Source: Lachnospiraceae bacterium (GTDB lineage: Bacteria > Bacillota > Clostridia > Lachnospirales > Lachnospiraceae). From it: a stretch of 8,383 nucleotides of DNA. The notes under the pieces are model-generated. The model did no database searches and was not told the DNA's origin. It saw only the letters and a program-made list of their open reading frames with translations. Numbering within the stretch: position 1 is the first letter of the stretch; each line of letters begins with the position of its first letter. Shown here piece after piece: positions 1 to 6,907 of this stretch. Where the stretch lies: NCBI GenBank assembly GCA_009787745.1, contig WQST01000099.1, positions 1 through 8,383 of the forward strand, written 5' to 3'. A program made the position numbers and the translations under genes.

Positions 1-1
1 T

Positions 2-241
2 AATGAGATGGTTTTCTATTATATTATGCTGGTTTTAGGGGTAGTTTACGGAGTTATTATGATTCTGATCGGTATTATGCAGATTCATAACTACACTTTA
101 GGCAAAACCCTGACAACTCTATTTTTGACCTTTGTCGCTTTACTGATTATCATTTTCCTGCTTTTGTTATTGTCTAATATGATTAGCATGGTTGTATTGT
201 TTTTCCGTAGTATATATTTAGAGTTATTATTCAGAGTATGA
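2..241 (+). CDS. YIP1-family-like membrane protein, C-terminal part (5' end outside window)
   Basis: The frame is open from the first base of the window and stops with TGA at 239-241, so this is the 3' end of a longer gene; an ATG at 8 is internal, has no Shine-Dalgarno site and is unlikely to be the start. About 79 residues are visible, nearly all hydrophobic. One membrane segment lies around residues 5-26, a short polar turn reads QIHNYTLGKTL, and a second long segment follows rich in Leu, Ile, Phe and Val. The end, FFRSIYLELLFRV, resembles the C-terminal tail I associate with bacterial YIP1-domain proteins. YIP1 genes commonly precede DUF5696 genes in sugar-transporter operons of Bacillota, which supports the call. 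The function of bacterial YIP1 proteins is not established. Family assignment rests on a tail and on context, so it is moderate. Confidence 0.6.
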   Translation, partial: NEMVFYYIMLVLGVVYGVIMILIGIMQIHNYTLGKTLTTLFLTFVALLIIIFLLLLLSNMISMVVLFFRSIYLELLFRV

Positions 242-300
242 CGTGAAGAATAATTCTAAGTCCGCAGAAGACGCGAACTAAGAATTATTAAAGCTTCACG
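242..300 (+). other. Long interrupted hairpin in the intergenic leader
   Basis: Bases 242-248 (CGTGAAG) pair perfectly with 294-300 (CTTCACG). Bases 249-261 (AATAATTCTAAGT) pair with 277-289 (ACTAAGAATTATT) with a single A-A mismatch, leaving a four-base bulge at 290-293. A further CGC/GCG pairing (263-265 with 273-275) closes a seven-base loop. The element begins directly after the TGA of the upstream gene. No U-run follows, so it does not look like an intrinsic terminator. It may protect or process the mRNA, or set relative expression of the upstream gene and the downstream transporter genes; that role is inferred. Confidence 0.7.
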
Positions 301-302
301 CG

Positions 303-325
303 GTAAGAATACTGCGTATTCTTAC
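303..325 (+). other. Perfect 10-bp hairpin upstream of the DUF5696 gene
   Basis: GTAAGAATAC at 303-312 is the exact reverse complement of GTATTCTTAC at 316-325, with a three-base TGC loop. It stands two bases after the larger hairpin and 24 bases before the Shine-Dalgarno site of the next gene. The following bases are AGGTGGCG, not a U-tract, so transcription termination is not supported. The stem repeats the AAGAAT theme of the first hairpin, so alternative pairing between the two elements is conceivable (inference). Confidence 0.7.
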
Positions 326-359
326 AGGTGGCGAAATAATATCGAATTTAGGAGTGAGC

Positions 360-3008
360 ATGAAAGATAAAAGTAAAAAGCCCAAAACCGCAAAAATAAA
401 AAAGCCGTTATCACTGCTTACGAAGATAATCCTGGGGATTCTGGGGATTGTATTAGTAACAGGTGTTATTTATATGATTTATTATCTGATTAACTTCATG
501 CTTTACGACCGTTACCGTGATTTTTTGAGTTCTTATACGGTTTCCGAAGGAAGCCCCTATCAGCCTCTTAACACCAATAGTAATGTGGTCGAAGGATTTG
601 ATTTGGTAACGGAAAATGATATTCTTGGACTTTATACCGATACTGCGACCGCCAATGTCGCTGTTTATGACAAGAGAAACGGCGAAATTTTCTATACGAA
701 TCCGCTTAATGCAGAAAATGATGCGATTGCCAATAATGTTAACATCAATTTCCTCAAATCGCAGATGATTATCACATATTATAACCGTATGGTCAGAAGC
801 GGTATATATGATTCATACAGTATGGCAGTAGAAAAAGGCCAGTTTGAGGTCGAGAGCTTAGAAAACGGCTTACGCTACCGCTACCGTATCGGTGATTTGC
901 CCAAGATTAATACCGGGACGATTCCGATTTATTTGGCGGGTTATAGGATTGAAGAGATAGCCGGCAAAATGGAAGAGTCCGACGGGCTTACCTTTAGCCG
1001 TATCTATAGCAAGAGCAATATGGGCAAGGATATTTATGAGATGAACCCTGTTACGAGGAACAATACGCGGTTGCTTACCCGGTTGCAAGGTTTGCTTGAT
1101 GATATCGGCTGGACAGAAGAAGATTATTACGAAGCGATGGAGAAATACGGCGGTTCTGAGGATGAAATAGCGATTCCGATATCTTTTGAGATTTCCTTGG
1201 ATTATCGCTTGGAAGGTGATGCGCTGGTTGTTTCCGTCCCCGTTTCAGAAATCAAGTCACATGGCGGCGGTACCCTTTTAAGTATTCAATTATTGCGTTA
1301 TATGGGCGCGGCAGGCCCGGAAGAAGAAGGTTACTTCGTCGTTCCCAATGCTTCAGGTGCGCTGATTAATTTTAATAACGGAAAACAGCATTATCCGATT
1401 TATCAGCAAAGCGTTTATGACCTTGACCCGCTTCTTGAAGTTAATACTGTTTTAGAGGTTTCCGACAGCGCGAAACTTCCGCTGTTTGGTATTTGCCGGG
1501 AAAACAATACGATTCTGGCGACGATTGAAGGCGGTAAAACCCTTTCATCTATTTCGGCGCTGGTTTCGGGGGCATTTAATGAATATAACTACGCTTACAA
1601 TACTTTCATCATCGGAAATGCCGATAATCTTTATTATTTCGGCTCCACGACGGGCGATGTTTTCGTTAAGGAACCGGATATTTATGATGTCAACCTGACA
1701 GTTCGCTATAGTTTCTTAACCGAAGAGGATAAAGGTTATTCAGGCCTGGCGAATTATTACCGGAATAAGCTGATAAATGAAGGTAAACTTACGCCTTCGG
1801 CGGAAATCGCCGCAATCGACCACCCGCTTAATATTCCTTTTTACTATGATATAATCGGCGGTGTAAAAGAAACTAATCACTTCTTAGGGAAGCAGTATCT
1901 GCGCGTATTTCCGATGACGACTTTCAGCGAAGCCCGTGAGATATCCGACGATTTATTTAGTCTGGGTATCGATAATCAGATTATGGTTTTCAAAGGTTGG
2001 TTTAACGGCGGTTACTATAATAATACGGCCGACCGGATTAAGCTGACTAGAAAGCTTGGTTCGAAGAAAGAGTTCGAGGATTTAAGCGCTCATCTTACGA
2101 AGAACGGCGGACGTTTTTATGCTGATTTGAATATGCAGCAGGTGACTTGGGCTGATCGCCGCTTTAATTACCGGGCAGTCGCCAGCCGTTATTACGGCGC
2201 GGGTTTTACCGCCGCCTTTGGTCAATCGAATCCTGTTACTTTAAGGAGAATCAGTTCAGGCGGTTATCTTGAGGTCTTATATAATTATATTTCACCGAGT
2301 TTTTTACCGCGTTATACCGAACGCTTTACGAAAAAAATTGTTAAATATGATATTGACGGTTTTTCCCTTCGCGATATTACGAATAATCTGATTTCCGACA
2401 AAAAGCGGACTAATATCATTAACCGTGAGGAAGCCCTGGATGTAATGATGTCGCAGTTTGATTTGCTTGCGGCTACTGATATGAATATTATGGGTAATTC
2501 CGCGTTTGATTATACTTTCCCGTATTTGACGGATATTATCAATGCACCGACGAAGCCGAATCAGTTCTTTATTATTGACGAAGATATCCCGCTTTATGAA
2601 ATGATTATCCACGGAAATATCAGTTACAGCAGTTCTTTGCTTAATTTTAACCATGATGAAGATAAGTCGGAAGTGATTCTTAACTTGATAGAATACGGTG
2701 CGGCGCCTCATTATGTCTTTACAAAAGAAGAATCGAACAGGATGAAATATACAGGGCTTAACCATTACTTTAATACGACCTATTCGATATGGAAATACGA
2801 AGCTTCGCATATTTATAATCAGGTAAATGAAGTACTGCGTTATGTCAGAGGAGCGCAGATGGTTAATCATGAGATTGACGGCGATGTTCGGATCGTTAAG
2901 TATTCAAACGGTGTTGATGTATATGTAAATTATTCATATGAACCGGTCAGTGTCGGTGATGTTTTAATTGAAGCAAGAAGTGCGGGAGTTATTTATGGCA
3001 GAGAATAA
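360..3008 (+). CDS. DUF5696-type membrane-anchored extracellular protein, probable glycosidase-like enzyme
   Basis: The 882-residue protein has a Lys-rich N-terminus, one membrane helix at about residues 18-46, and a large domain predicted to lie outside the cell. ATG at 360 is chosen because AGGAG (350-354) sits five bases upstream; an in-frame GTG at 354 overlaps that site. I recognise the DUF5696 pattern from several blocks: GYFVVPNASGALINF near residue 324, MVFKGWFNGGYYNN at 542, GGRFYADLNMQQVTW at 583, KYDIDGFSLRD at 662, and IPLYEMIIHGNISYSS near 743 followed by IEYGAAPHY. Length fits the family as I recall it. The order of Asp-bearing strand ends (D590, D664, D666, D672, D680) suggests a glycoside-hydrolase-like barrel, but the catalytic residues and substrate are not known to me. 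Its stop codon lies inside the first permease gene, so the two are probably translationally coupled. A role in processing or sensing the imported glycan is inference. Confidence 0.8.
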   Translation: MKDKSKKPKTAKIKKPLSLLTKIILGILGIVLVTGVIYMIYYLINFMLYDRYRDFLSSYTVSEGSPYQPLNTNSNVVEGFDLVTENDILGLYTDTATANVAVYDKRNGEIFYTNPLNAENDAIANNVNINFLKSQMIITYYNRMVRSGIYDSYSMAVEKGQFEVESLENGLRYRYRIGDLPKINTGTIPIYLAGYRIEEIAGKMEESDGLTFSRIYSKSNMGKDIYEMNPVTRNNTRLLTRLQGLLDDIGWTEEDYYEAMEKYGGSEDEIAIPISFEISLDYRLEGDALVVSVPVSEIKSHGGGTLLSIQLLRYMGAAGPEEEGYFVVPNASGALINFNNGKQHYPIYQQSVYDLDPLLEVNTVLEVSDSAKLPLFGICRENNTILATIEGGKTLSSISALVSGAFNEYNYAYNTFIIGNADNLYYFGSTTGDVFVKEPDIYDVNLTVRYSFLTEEDKGYSGLANYYRNKLINEGKLTPSAEIAAIDHPLNIPFYYDIIGGVKETNHFLGKQYLRVFPMTTFSEAREISDDLFSLGIDNQIMVFKGWFNGGYYNNTADRIKLTRKLGSKKEFEDLSAHLTKNGGRFYADLNMQQVTWADRRFNYRAVASRYYGAGFTAAFGQSNPVTLRRISSGGYLEVLYNYISPSFLPRYTERFTKKIVKYDIDGFSLRDITNNLISDKKRTNIINREEALDVMMSQFDLLAATDMNIMGNSAFDYTFPYLTDIINAPTKPNQFFIIDEDIPLYEMIIHGNISYSSSLLNFNHDEDKSEVILNLIEYGAAPHYVFTKEESNRMKYTGLNHYFNTTYSIWKYEASHIYNQVNEVLRYVRGAQMVNHEIDGDVRIVKYSNGVDVYVNYSYEPVSVGDVLIEARSAGVIYGRE

Positions 3009-3948
3009 AACAAAGGCGAAAACCGCCGTAAAAAAGAGAAAAAAGCTAACGCTAATCCAGAGACGGATGCTGACAGGATATTTGTTTATTCTGCCATGGT
3101 TCTTCGGTTTCCTATATTTTTATGTCCGTTCGATTGTGCTGACGGTACAATTCTCGTTTTCCGAACTGGTGATGGATATCGCGAGGGGCGGTTATACATT
3201 AATAAATGTTGGTTTTGAAAATTATCGCTTCGCATTCATGGGTCATGGTTATTTTAATCAAATCCTGACAAGATCGATTTCGGGAATTTTGGTGGATGTC
3301 CCTTTAATTATCTTCTTTAGCTTGTTTATCGCTATTTTACTTAACAAAAAATTCCCGGGGCGGGCCATTATCCGCGTTATTTTCTTCCTGCCTGTTATTA
3401 TGGCGTCGGAAGCCATAACCGCTTCTTTAGCGATGTCGGCACAGATGATGAATGCGGGAATCAGTTCGACAGCCACCGAAGTCGCCAGTGTGGCGGGCAG
3501 CGGCGGAATAAATGTCGAACTCTTTATCGGCTTGTTCCTTGACTTGGGTATTCCGCTCCAATTGTTAAGCTATCTTATCGAAGCGGTCGTCAGGATCAAC
3601 ACAATTATTGCCGCTTCGGGGGTTCAGATTATTATCTTCTTAGCGGCGCTTCAATCGATTCCCGGTTCTTTATATGAAGTGGCGAATATCGAAGGCGCGA
3701 CAGGATATGAGACATTCTGGAAAGTTACCTTCCCGATGATGATGCCGCATATCATTACGAATATTGTGTATACAATCGTTGACAGCTTTGTCAAAAGTGA
3801 TGTTGTTAACCTTGCTTACTCGACGACGTTTTCACAGTTTAATTATGGACTGAGTTCGGTTTTCAGTATTGTCAGTTCGGTGCTGACCCTGGCGATTTTG
3901 TTTATTGTCGTCAGTATTATTCAGAAGCGGACGTTTTATTATAATTAA
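2995..3948 (+). CDS. Carbohydrate ABC transporter permease, first subunit (LplB/MalF/UgpA type)
   Basis: This 317-residue membrane protein is one half of the importer channel. ATG at 2995 is preceded by GGGAG (2984-2988) at six bases; an in-frame upstream ATG at 2968 lacks such a site. The N-terminus is Lys/Arg-rich, and TGYLFILPWFFGFLYF around residue 27 is the usual first membrane helix. About six hydrophobic segments follow. The cytoplasmic EAA loop, which docks on the ATPase, is at residues 228-250 and reads YEVANIEGATGYETFWKV, then TFP: the second Ala of EAA is kept, and the first is Val. The C-terminus KRTFYYN is typical of this subfamily. A segment at about 147-198 between membrane helices is long and contains a Ser/Thr/Gly stretch plus a hydrophobic run. 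The gene overlaps the DUF5696 gene by 14 bases. The substrate cannot be read from the sequence; a sugar or oligosaccharide is expected. Confidence 0.94.
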   Translation: MAENKTKAKTAVKKRKKLTLIQRRMLTGYLFILPWFFGFLYFYVRSIVLTVQFSFSELVMDIARGGYTLINVGFENYRFAFMGHGYFNQILTRSISGILVDVPLIIFFSLFIAILLNKKFPGRAIIRVIFFLPVIMASEAITASLAMSAQMMNAGISSTATEVASVAGSGGINVELFIGLFLDLGIPLQLLSYLIEAVVRINTIIAASGVQIIIFLAALQSIPGSLYEVANIEGATGYETFWKVTFPMMMPHIITNIVYTIVDSFVKSDVVNLAYSTTFSQFNYGLSSVFSIVSSVLTLAILFIVVSIIQKRTFYYN

Positions 3949-3985
3949 GATTTGGTTTGGTATGATTGCGCGGCAGAGACAATAT

Positions 3986-3991
3986 AAGGAG
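3986..3991 (+). promoter_or_regulatory. Shine-Dalgarno site of the second permease
   Basis: AAGGAG lies five bases before the ATG at 3997 and fixes the start of the second permease. The 48-base gap between the two permease genes otherwise shows no hairpin or clear promoter. Confidence 0.85.
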
Positions 3992-3996
3992 TTATT

Positions 3997-4971
3997 ATGA
4001 ACAAATACATATATAAAATAAGGTTCACATTAAATGATCGCCATATGATGCAGATTCTCGCAAATGATACAAAAAAATTAGTCCTGATGGTCATACGGAT
4101 TGCGATCCTCATAGGTGTTTGTTATGTAATATTGGCTCCGATTATCGGTATGGCGGTTAATTCTATTTCATCGAATGCCGATGCCCATGACCCGATGGTA
4201 TATGTAATACCCAGAAATCCGACGTGGGAGCGATATGAACTGGTAATCGAGCGGATGGATTACTGGGGGACAATGGGGCGCAATTTACTTTATACCTTTG
4301 CTTTAACAGGGATTCAGCTGTTCGTTTGTTCAATGGTCGGATATGGTTTCGCCCGTTTTAACTTTCCTTTTAAAAATCTCTTGTTCGGTTGTGTAGTAAT
4401 AATGATTGTTATCCCTGCCCACACGATAATGCTTCCGATTTATATGACTTTCCGAGAATTTGACCCTTTGGGTATTGTTTCATTGATTACGGGGTCGTCG
4501 ATTAATATGATGAGTACGACGGCGCCGATGTACATAATGACATTATTTGGATGCGGAGTCAGATCGGGACTTTATATATACATTTTTACCCAGTTTTTCC
4601 GCGGATTACCTAAGGAAATTGAAGAAGCAGCCTTTGTGGACGGCGCCGGAGTATGGTATACTTATTTCAGAATCATGCTTGTTAACGCCATGCCCGCGGT
4701 TGTAACTGTCGCCGTTTTCTCAATGGTGTGGCAGTTTAATGATACATTTTATGCTAAATTATTTCTGATCAGCGATAATGTGGTGATCGGCAAGAAAATA
4801 TCGACCCTACAGGCGACGATATCGAATCAGGACCGGATTATGGATTTGGTTGTTCAAGAACTTTATCTAAACGCCGGGATTATCTTAGTCTTATTGCCAA
4901 TCGTCATTATTTATATCGTGTTGCAGAAATATTTTATAGAAGGTGTGGAGAGAAGTGGTATTGTAGGATAA
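3997..4971 (+). CDS. Carbohydrate ABC transporter permease, second subunit (MalG/LplC type)
   Basis: This 324-residue protein is the partner channel subunit of the CUT1 importer. A polar cytoplasmic head of roughly 28 residues precedes the first membrane helix (around LVLMVIRIAILIGVCYVILA). The following segment with NPTWERYELV is the conserved extracytoplasmic stretch of MalG-type proteins. About six membrane helices follow. The EAA loop is canonical: LPKEIEEAAFVDGAGVWYTY, with E-A-A at residues 210-212 and D215-G216, followed by a membrane helix pair. The C-terminus ERSGIVG is a variant of the usual G-x-x-G-x-V-K-G end. No ATP-binding gene lies beside it, as in many Bacillota sugar importers that borrow a shared MsmK/MsmX-like ATPase. 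The pairing with the first permease by order and family is secure; the substrate is unknown. Confidence 0.95.
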   Translation: MNKYIYKIRFTLNDRHMMQILANDTKKLVLMVIRIAILIGVCYVILAPIIGMAVNSISSNADAHDPMVYVIPRNPTWERYELVIERMDYWGTMGRNLLYTFALTGIQLFVCSMVGYGFARFNFPFKNLLFGCVVIMIVIPAHTIMLPIYMTFREFDPLGIVSLITGSSINMMSTTAPMYIMTLFGCGVRSGLYIYIFTQFFRGLPKEIEEAAFVDGAGVWYTYFRIMLVNAMPAVVTVAVFSMVWQFNDTFYAKLFLISDNVVIGKKISTLQATISNQDRIMDLVVQELYLNAGIILVLLPIVIIYIVLQKYFIEGVERSGIVG

Positions 4972-5010
4972 CACTTTAGAGCTATTCTTTACACAACAAC
5001 TTTAAACTTA

Positions 5011-5018
5011 AAAGGAGG
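5011..5018 (+). promoter_or_regulatory. Full-match Shine-Dalgarno deciding a TTG start
   Basis: AAAGGAGG is a perfect complement of the 16S rRNA 3' end and stands eight bases before TTG at 5027. It is the strongest ribosome site in the window and supports TTG as the initiation codon, which yields a complete lipoprotein signal peptide starting MKVKKF. Confidence 0.88.
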
Positions 5019-5026
5019 AGAAAAAG

Positions 5027-6892
5027 TTGAAGGTAAAAAAATTTGTAGCGTTATTGCTGGCAGGAGTTATGGCGATATCCTTAACCGCATGCGGCGGTAA
5101 TGAGCAGGAAGTCATAAGTCCCGACCCCGTGGTTGAAGCGCCCGCCCCTGCTCCGGAACCGGCCCCTGCCCCCGTAGCAGAAGTAGTAGAAGTAAAAGAA
5201 GCAAGTATTGATTTTGAAGATGGTAATATGGGATTCGTAGCGATGTACTTAGCACCCGCGAATGCTGATCCGTCTGAACTGAACATTGTCGATTGGAATG
5301 GCTCCAAAGCTCTGGAAGTAAAAAACACTGAGGGTCAAAAACCCTATTTGGCAATCGACATCGGCAGTGTGCTGGGTGATGATGTAGCTAATGTAGCTAG
5401 TATTGAAATGACGATCGGCAGTTCTCATAACGGCGGTTTCAGTTCAATCGGCGGCAGAATGTGGGCATGGGTTAACGGCAATATCAATAGAGAAAAATTT
5501 GATCGGTTTGCGGTTTTCCTTGAGAACAAAAATCCTAATATAGGTTATGCAACAAAACTTACGGAATTGTTTACGGCAGGTTCCGATAATTTAATCGTTA
5601 TGTATATAGAAAATGATAATGGCCCGACAGACGGTAACGGAAGCGTAACTTTCTATGTGGACAATATCCGTTTACTGGACGGCGCGGGGAATTTGCTTAA
5701 AGGCGATACGGCGGCACAGTTTTACGCAAGTAATTTTGCGGCTGATGACGCCCTTGATGCGAACCTTTATTATTTAGCCGACGCTATCGAGCTTGAAGGC
5801 TTTGCGGGAACAAGCGGCGGCGGTTGGTCACAGGCTTATGTTGATGTAACCGATGAAATTAAAGAAAAACTCGTTCCCGGGTCAATGATCGAAATTTCCT
5901 ATAATTCATCCGAACCTGTTTGGCCGGGTTTCGTCGGAACGGTTTATGATTGGCAGCGCGGATTCAGTGTTTGGGATCCGATGTACAGCGAAGCTTATGT
6001 TTCGACTGACAATACTGTTTCCCAATGGCCTTATGAAATGATCGCTTCATTCTTAGGCGATGAATGGGTTGACGAACTTGAACAAATTTTCGTTGAAGGT
6101 TGGAATGATTGGGAAGTTTTCAGTGTTAGAATCGGCAAAGCAATGCCTATTTTCACACTTGGAAAACAGTATGAAATTGAAGGATTCGCAGGAACCGGCG
6201 GCGGCGGCTGGTCACAAGTTTATGTTCCTTTGACCGAAGAAGAAAAAGCGTTATTGGTTCCCGGTTCGGTAATTGAAATAAGCTATAACTGTGATGTTCC
6301 CGTTTGGCTTGGCTTAAACGGCGGTGAAGTCGGTTGGATGCGCGCATTCCCGGGCGGTGAAACTGATGTTGAGATCATTACCGCGGGCGACGGAATTGTT
6401 CAGTATACTTATGAACAAATGGAAGAATACTACGGCGCAGGCTGGGTTGACAAATTCGAAGATCTCTTCGTTGAAGGTTGGGAAGAGTTCGAAGTATACA
6501 GCGTTACGATTGGGATGCCTTTCATGAAGGGCAAAGGCATGATGACTGAAATCGAAGGATTCTCAGGAACAGGCGGCGGCGGTTGGTCACAAGTTTATGT
6601 TGATTTAACCGATGAAGAAAAAGCTTTGCTCGTTCCGGGATCATTTATCAATATCGTTTATGATTGCGAAATTCCTGTTTGGCCTGGAATTAGCGGTGAC
6701 GTATGGGTTCGCGGTTATGACGACATTGAAGCGGTAAACGGCGCAAACGGTAAGGTTCAATATACTTACGAAGAGTTGGCATTGTTATGGGACGACGGTT
6801 TTGAAAACCGCACCGATTGGACTCAGTTGTTCGTTGAAGGCTGGGAAGAATTTACGGTTTATAGTGTAAAAATCGGCAACAGATATGAATAG
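5027..6892 (+). CDS. Surface lipoprotein with CBM-like domain and three tandem Trp-rich repeats
   Basis: The 621-residue protein starts with a lipoprotein signal peptide: KK at 4-5, a hydrophobic core, and lipobox LTAC with Cys22. A Pro/Ala/Glu-rich stalk spans about 32-58. Residues 60-225 form a likely beta-sandwich domain opening with IDFEDGNMGF and closing with FYVDNIRLLDGAGN (209-222), a pattern common in carbohydrate-binding modules. Three repeats follow at 254-370, 382-496 and 507-617, joined by roughly ten-residue linkers. Each repeat keeps EGFxGTxGGGWSQ, LVPGS, PVWxG, W-x-R-(G/A)-(F/Y), Q-(W/Y)-x-Y-E, FVEGW and SVxIG. The repeats hold 19 Trp in total. No solute-binding-protein fold or catalytic motif is visible. 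The order W-Q strand, PGS turn, W strand, YxYE, VysV.IG recalls small C-terminal sandwich modules of ruminococcal and lachnospiral polysaccharidases (recall, unverified). The likely role is to hold glycan near the transporter; an S-layer or wall role is possible. The gene sits 55 bases after the second permease. Confidence 0.93.
   Translation: MKVKKFVALLLAGVMAISLTACGGNEQEVISPDPVVEAPAPAPEPAPAPVAEVVEVKEASIDFEDGNMGFVAMYLAPANADPSELNIVDWNGSKALEVKNTEGQKPYLAIDIGSVLGDDVANVASIEMTIGSSHNGGFSSIGGRMWAWVNGNINREKFDRFAVFLENKNPNIGYATKLTELFTAGSDNLIVMYIENDNGPTDGNGSVTFYVDNIRLLDGAGNLLKGDTAAQFYASNFAADDALDANLYYLADAIELEGFAGTSGGGWSQAYVDVTDEIKEKLVPGSMIEISYNSSEPVWPGFVGTVYDWQRGFSVWDPMYSEAYVSTDNTVSQWPYEMIASFLGDEWVDELEQIFVEGWNDWEVFSVRIGKAMPIFTLGKQYEIEGFAGTGGGGWSQVYVPLTEEEKALLVPGSVIEISYNCDVPVWLGLNGGEVGWMRAFPGGETDVEIITAGDGIVQYTYEQMEEYYGAGWVDKFEDLFVEGWEEFEVYSVTIGMPFMKGKGMMTEIEGFSGTGGGGWSQVYVDLTDEEKALLVPGSFINIVYDCEIPVWPGISGDVWVRGYDDIEAVNGANGKVQYTYEELALLWDDGFENRTDWTQLFVEGWEEFTVYSVKIGNRYE
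5786..6136 (+). repeat. Repeat unit 1 of the Trp-rich module (117 residues)
   Basis: This unit covers residues 254-370 of the repeat lipoprotein. It is the most divergent copy: over its first 48 residues it matches unit 2 at 33 positions by hand alignment. It has eight Trp residues, the most of the three, and Ser-Ser where the other two units have a Cys before PVW. The central motif reads DWQRGF, and the closing motif reads FVEGWNDWEVFSVRIG. Confidence 0.9.
6170..6514 (+). repeat. Repeat unit 2 of the Trp-rich module (115 residues)
   Basis: This unit covers residues 382-496. It matches unit 3 at 37 of the first 48 residues, and the DNA from GGCGGCGGCGG through the TGGTCACAAGTTTATGTT stretch is almost unchanged between them. 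The central motif reads GWMRAF, followed by VQYTYEQM and then FVEGWEEFEVYSVTIG. A single Cys422 precedes PVW. The linker before it is MPIFTLGKQ-like and short. Confidence 0.9.
6545..6877 (+). repeat. Repeat unit 3 of the Trp-rich module (111 residues)
   Basis: This unit covers residues 507-617 and ends only four residues before the stop, so the protein terminates with a complete module. It has Cys547 at the position equivalent to Cys422. The central motif reads VWVRGY, followed by VQYTYEEL and FVEGWEEFTVYSVKIG. It is slightly shorter than the others because of a deletion after PVWPG. Confidence 0.9.
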
Positions 6893-6897
6893 GGAGG
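6891..6897 (+). promoter_or_regulatory. Shine-Dalgarno site overlapping the upstream stop codon
   Basis: AGGGAGG starts inside the TAG stop (6890-6892) of the repeat lipoprotein gene. Three in-frame ATGs follow at 6899, 6908 and 6917. They lie about 1, 10 and 19 bases beyond the site, so ATG 6908 is the best fit. The tight spacing means ribosomes finishing the repeat lipoprotein can feed directly into the binding-protein gene. Confidence 0.82.
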
Positions 6898-6907
6898 AAT
6901 GAAGAAT

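Noticed and set aside
242..325. Intrinsic transcription terminator
   Set aside because: The stems are strong, but neither is followed by a T-run, and transcription has to continue if the downstream genes belong to the same unit.
354..359. GTG at 354 as start of the DUF5696 gene
   Set aside because: It overlaps the AGGAG ribosome site that serves ATG 360 and would have no site of its own.
2304..2870. 188-codon open frame on the minus strand
   Set aside because: It lies fully inside the DUF5696 gene, has no recognisable domain or ribosome site, and looks like a compositional shadow.
2968..2994. Earlier ATG for the first permease
   Set aside because: No Shine-Dalgarno sequence at a proper distance; ATG 2995 has GGGAG six bases upstream and gives a normal N-terminus.
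3958..3966. TGGTATGAT, resembling an extended -10 promoter element before the second permease
   Set aside because: No matching -35 hexamer at the right distance, and the two permeases are expected to be co-transcribed; one short match is likely chance.
5112..5354. Minus-strand frames over the Pro/Ala stalk with Leu-rich and Gly/Ala-rich low-complexity products
   Set aside because: They are antisense readings of the repetitive CCC/GCC-rich stalk codons and have no start signals.
6182..6600. GGC/GGCGGCGG runs as a regulatory DNA repeat
   Set aside because: They are explained by Gly codons of the conserved GGGGW motif in each protein repeat.
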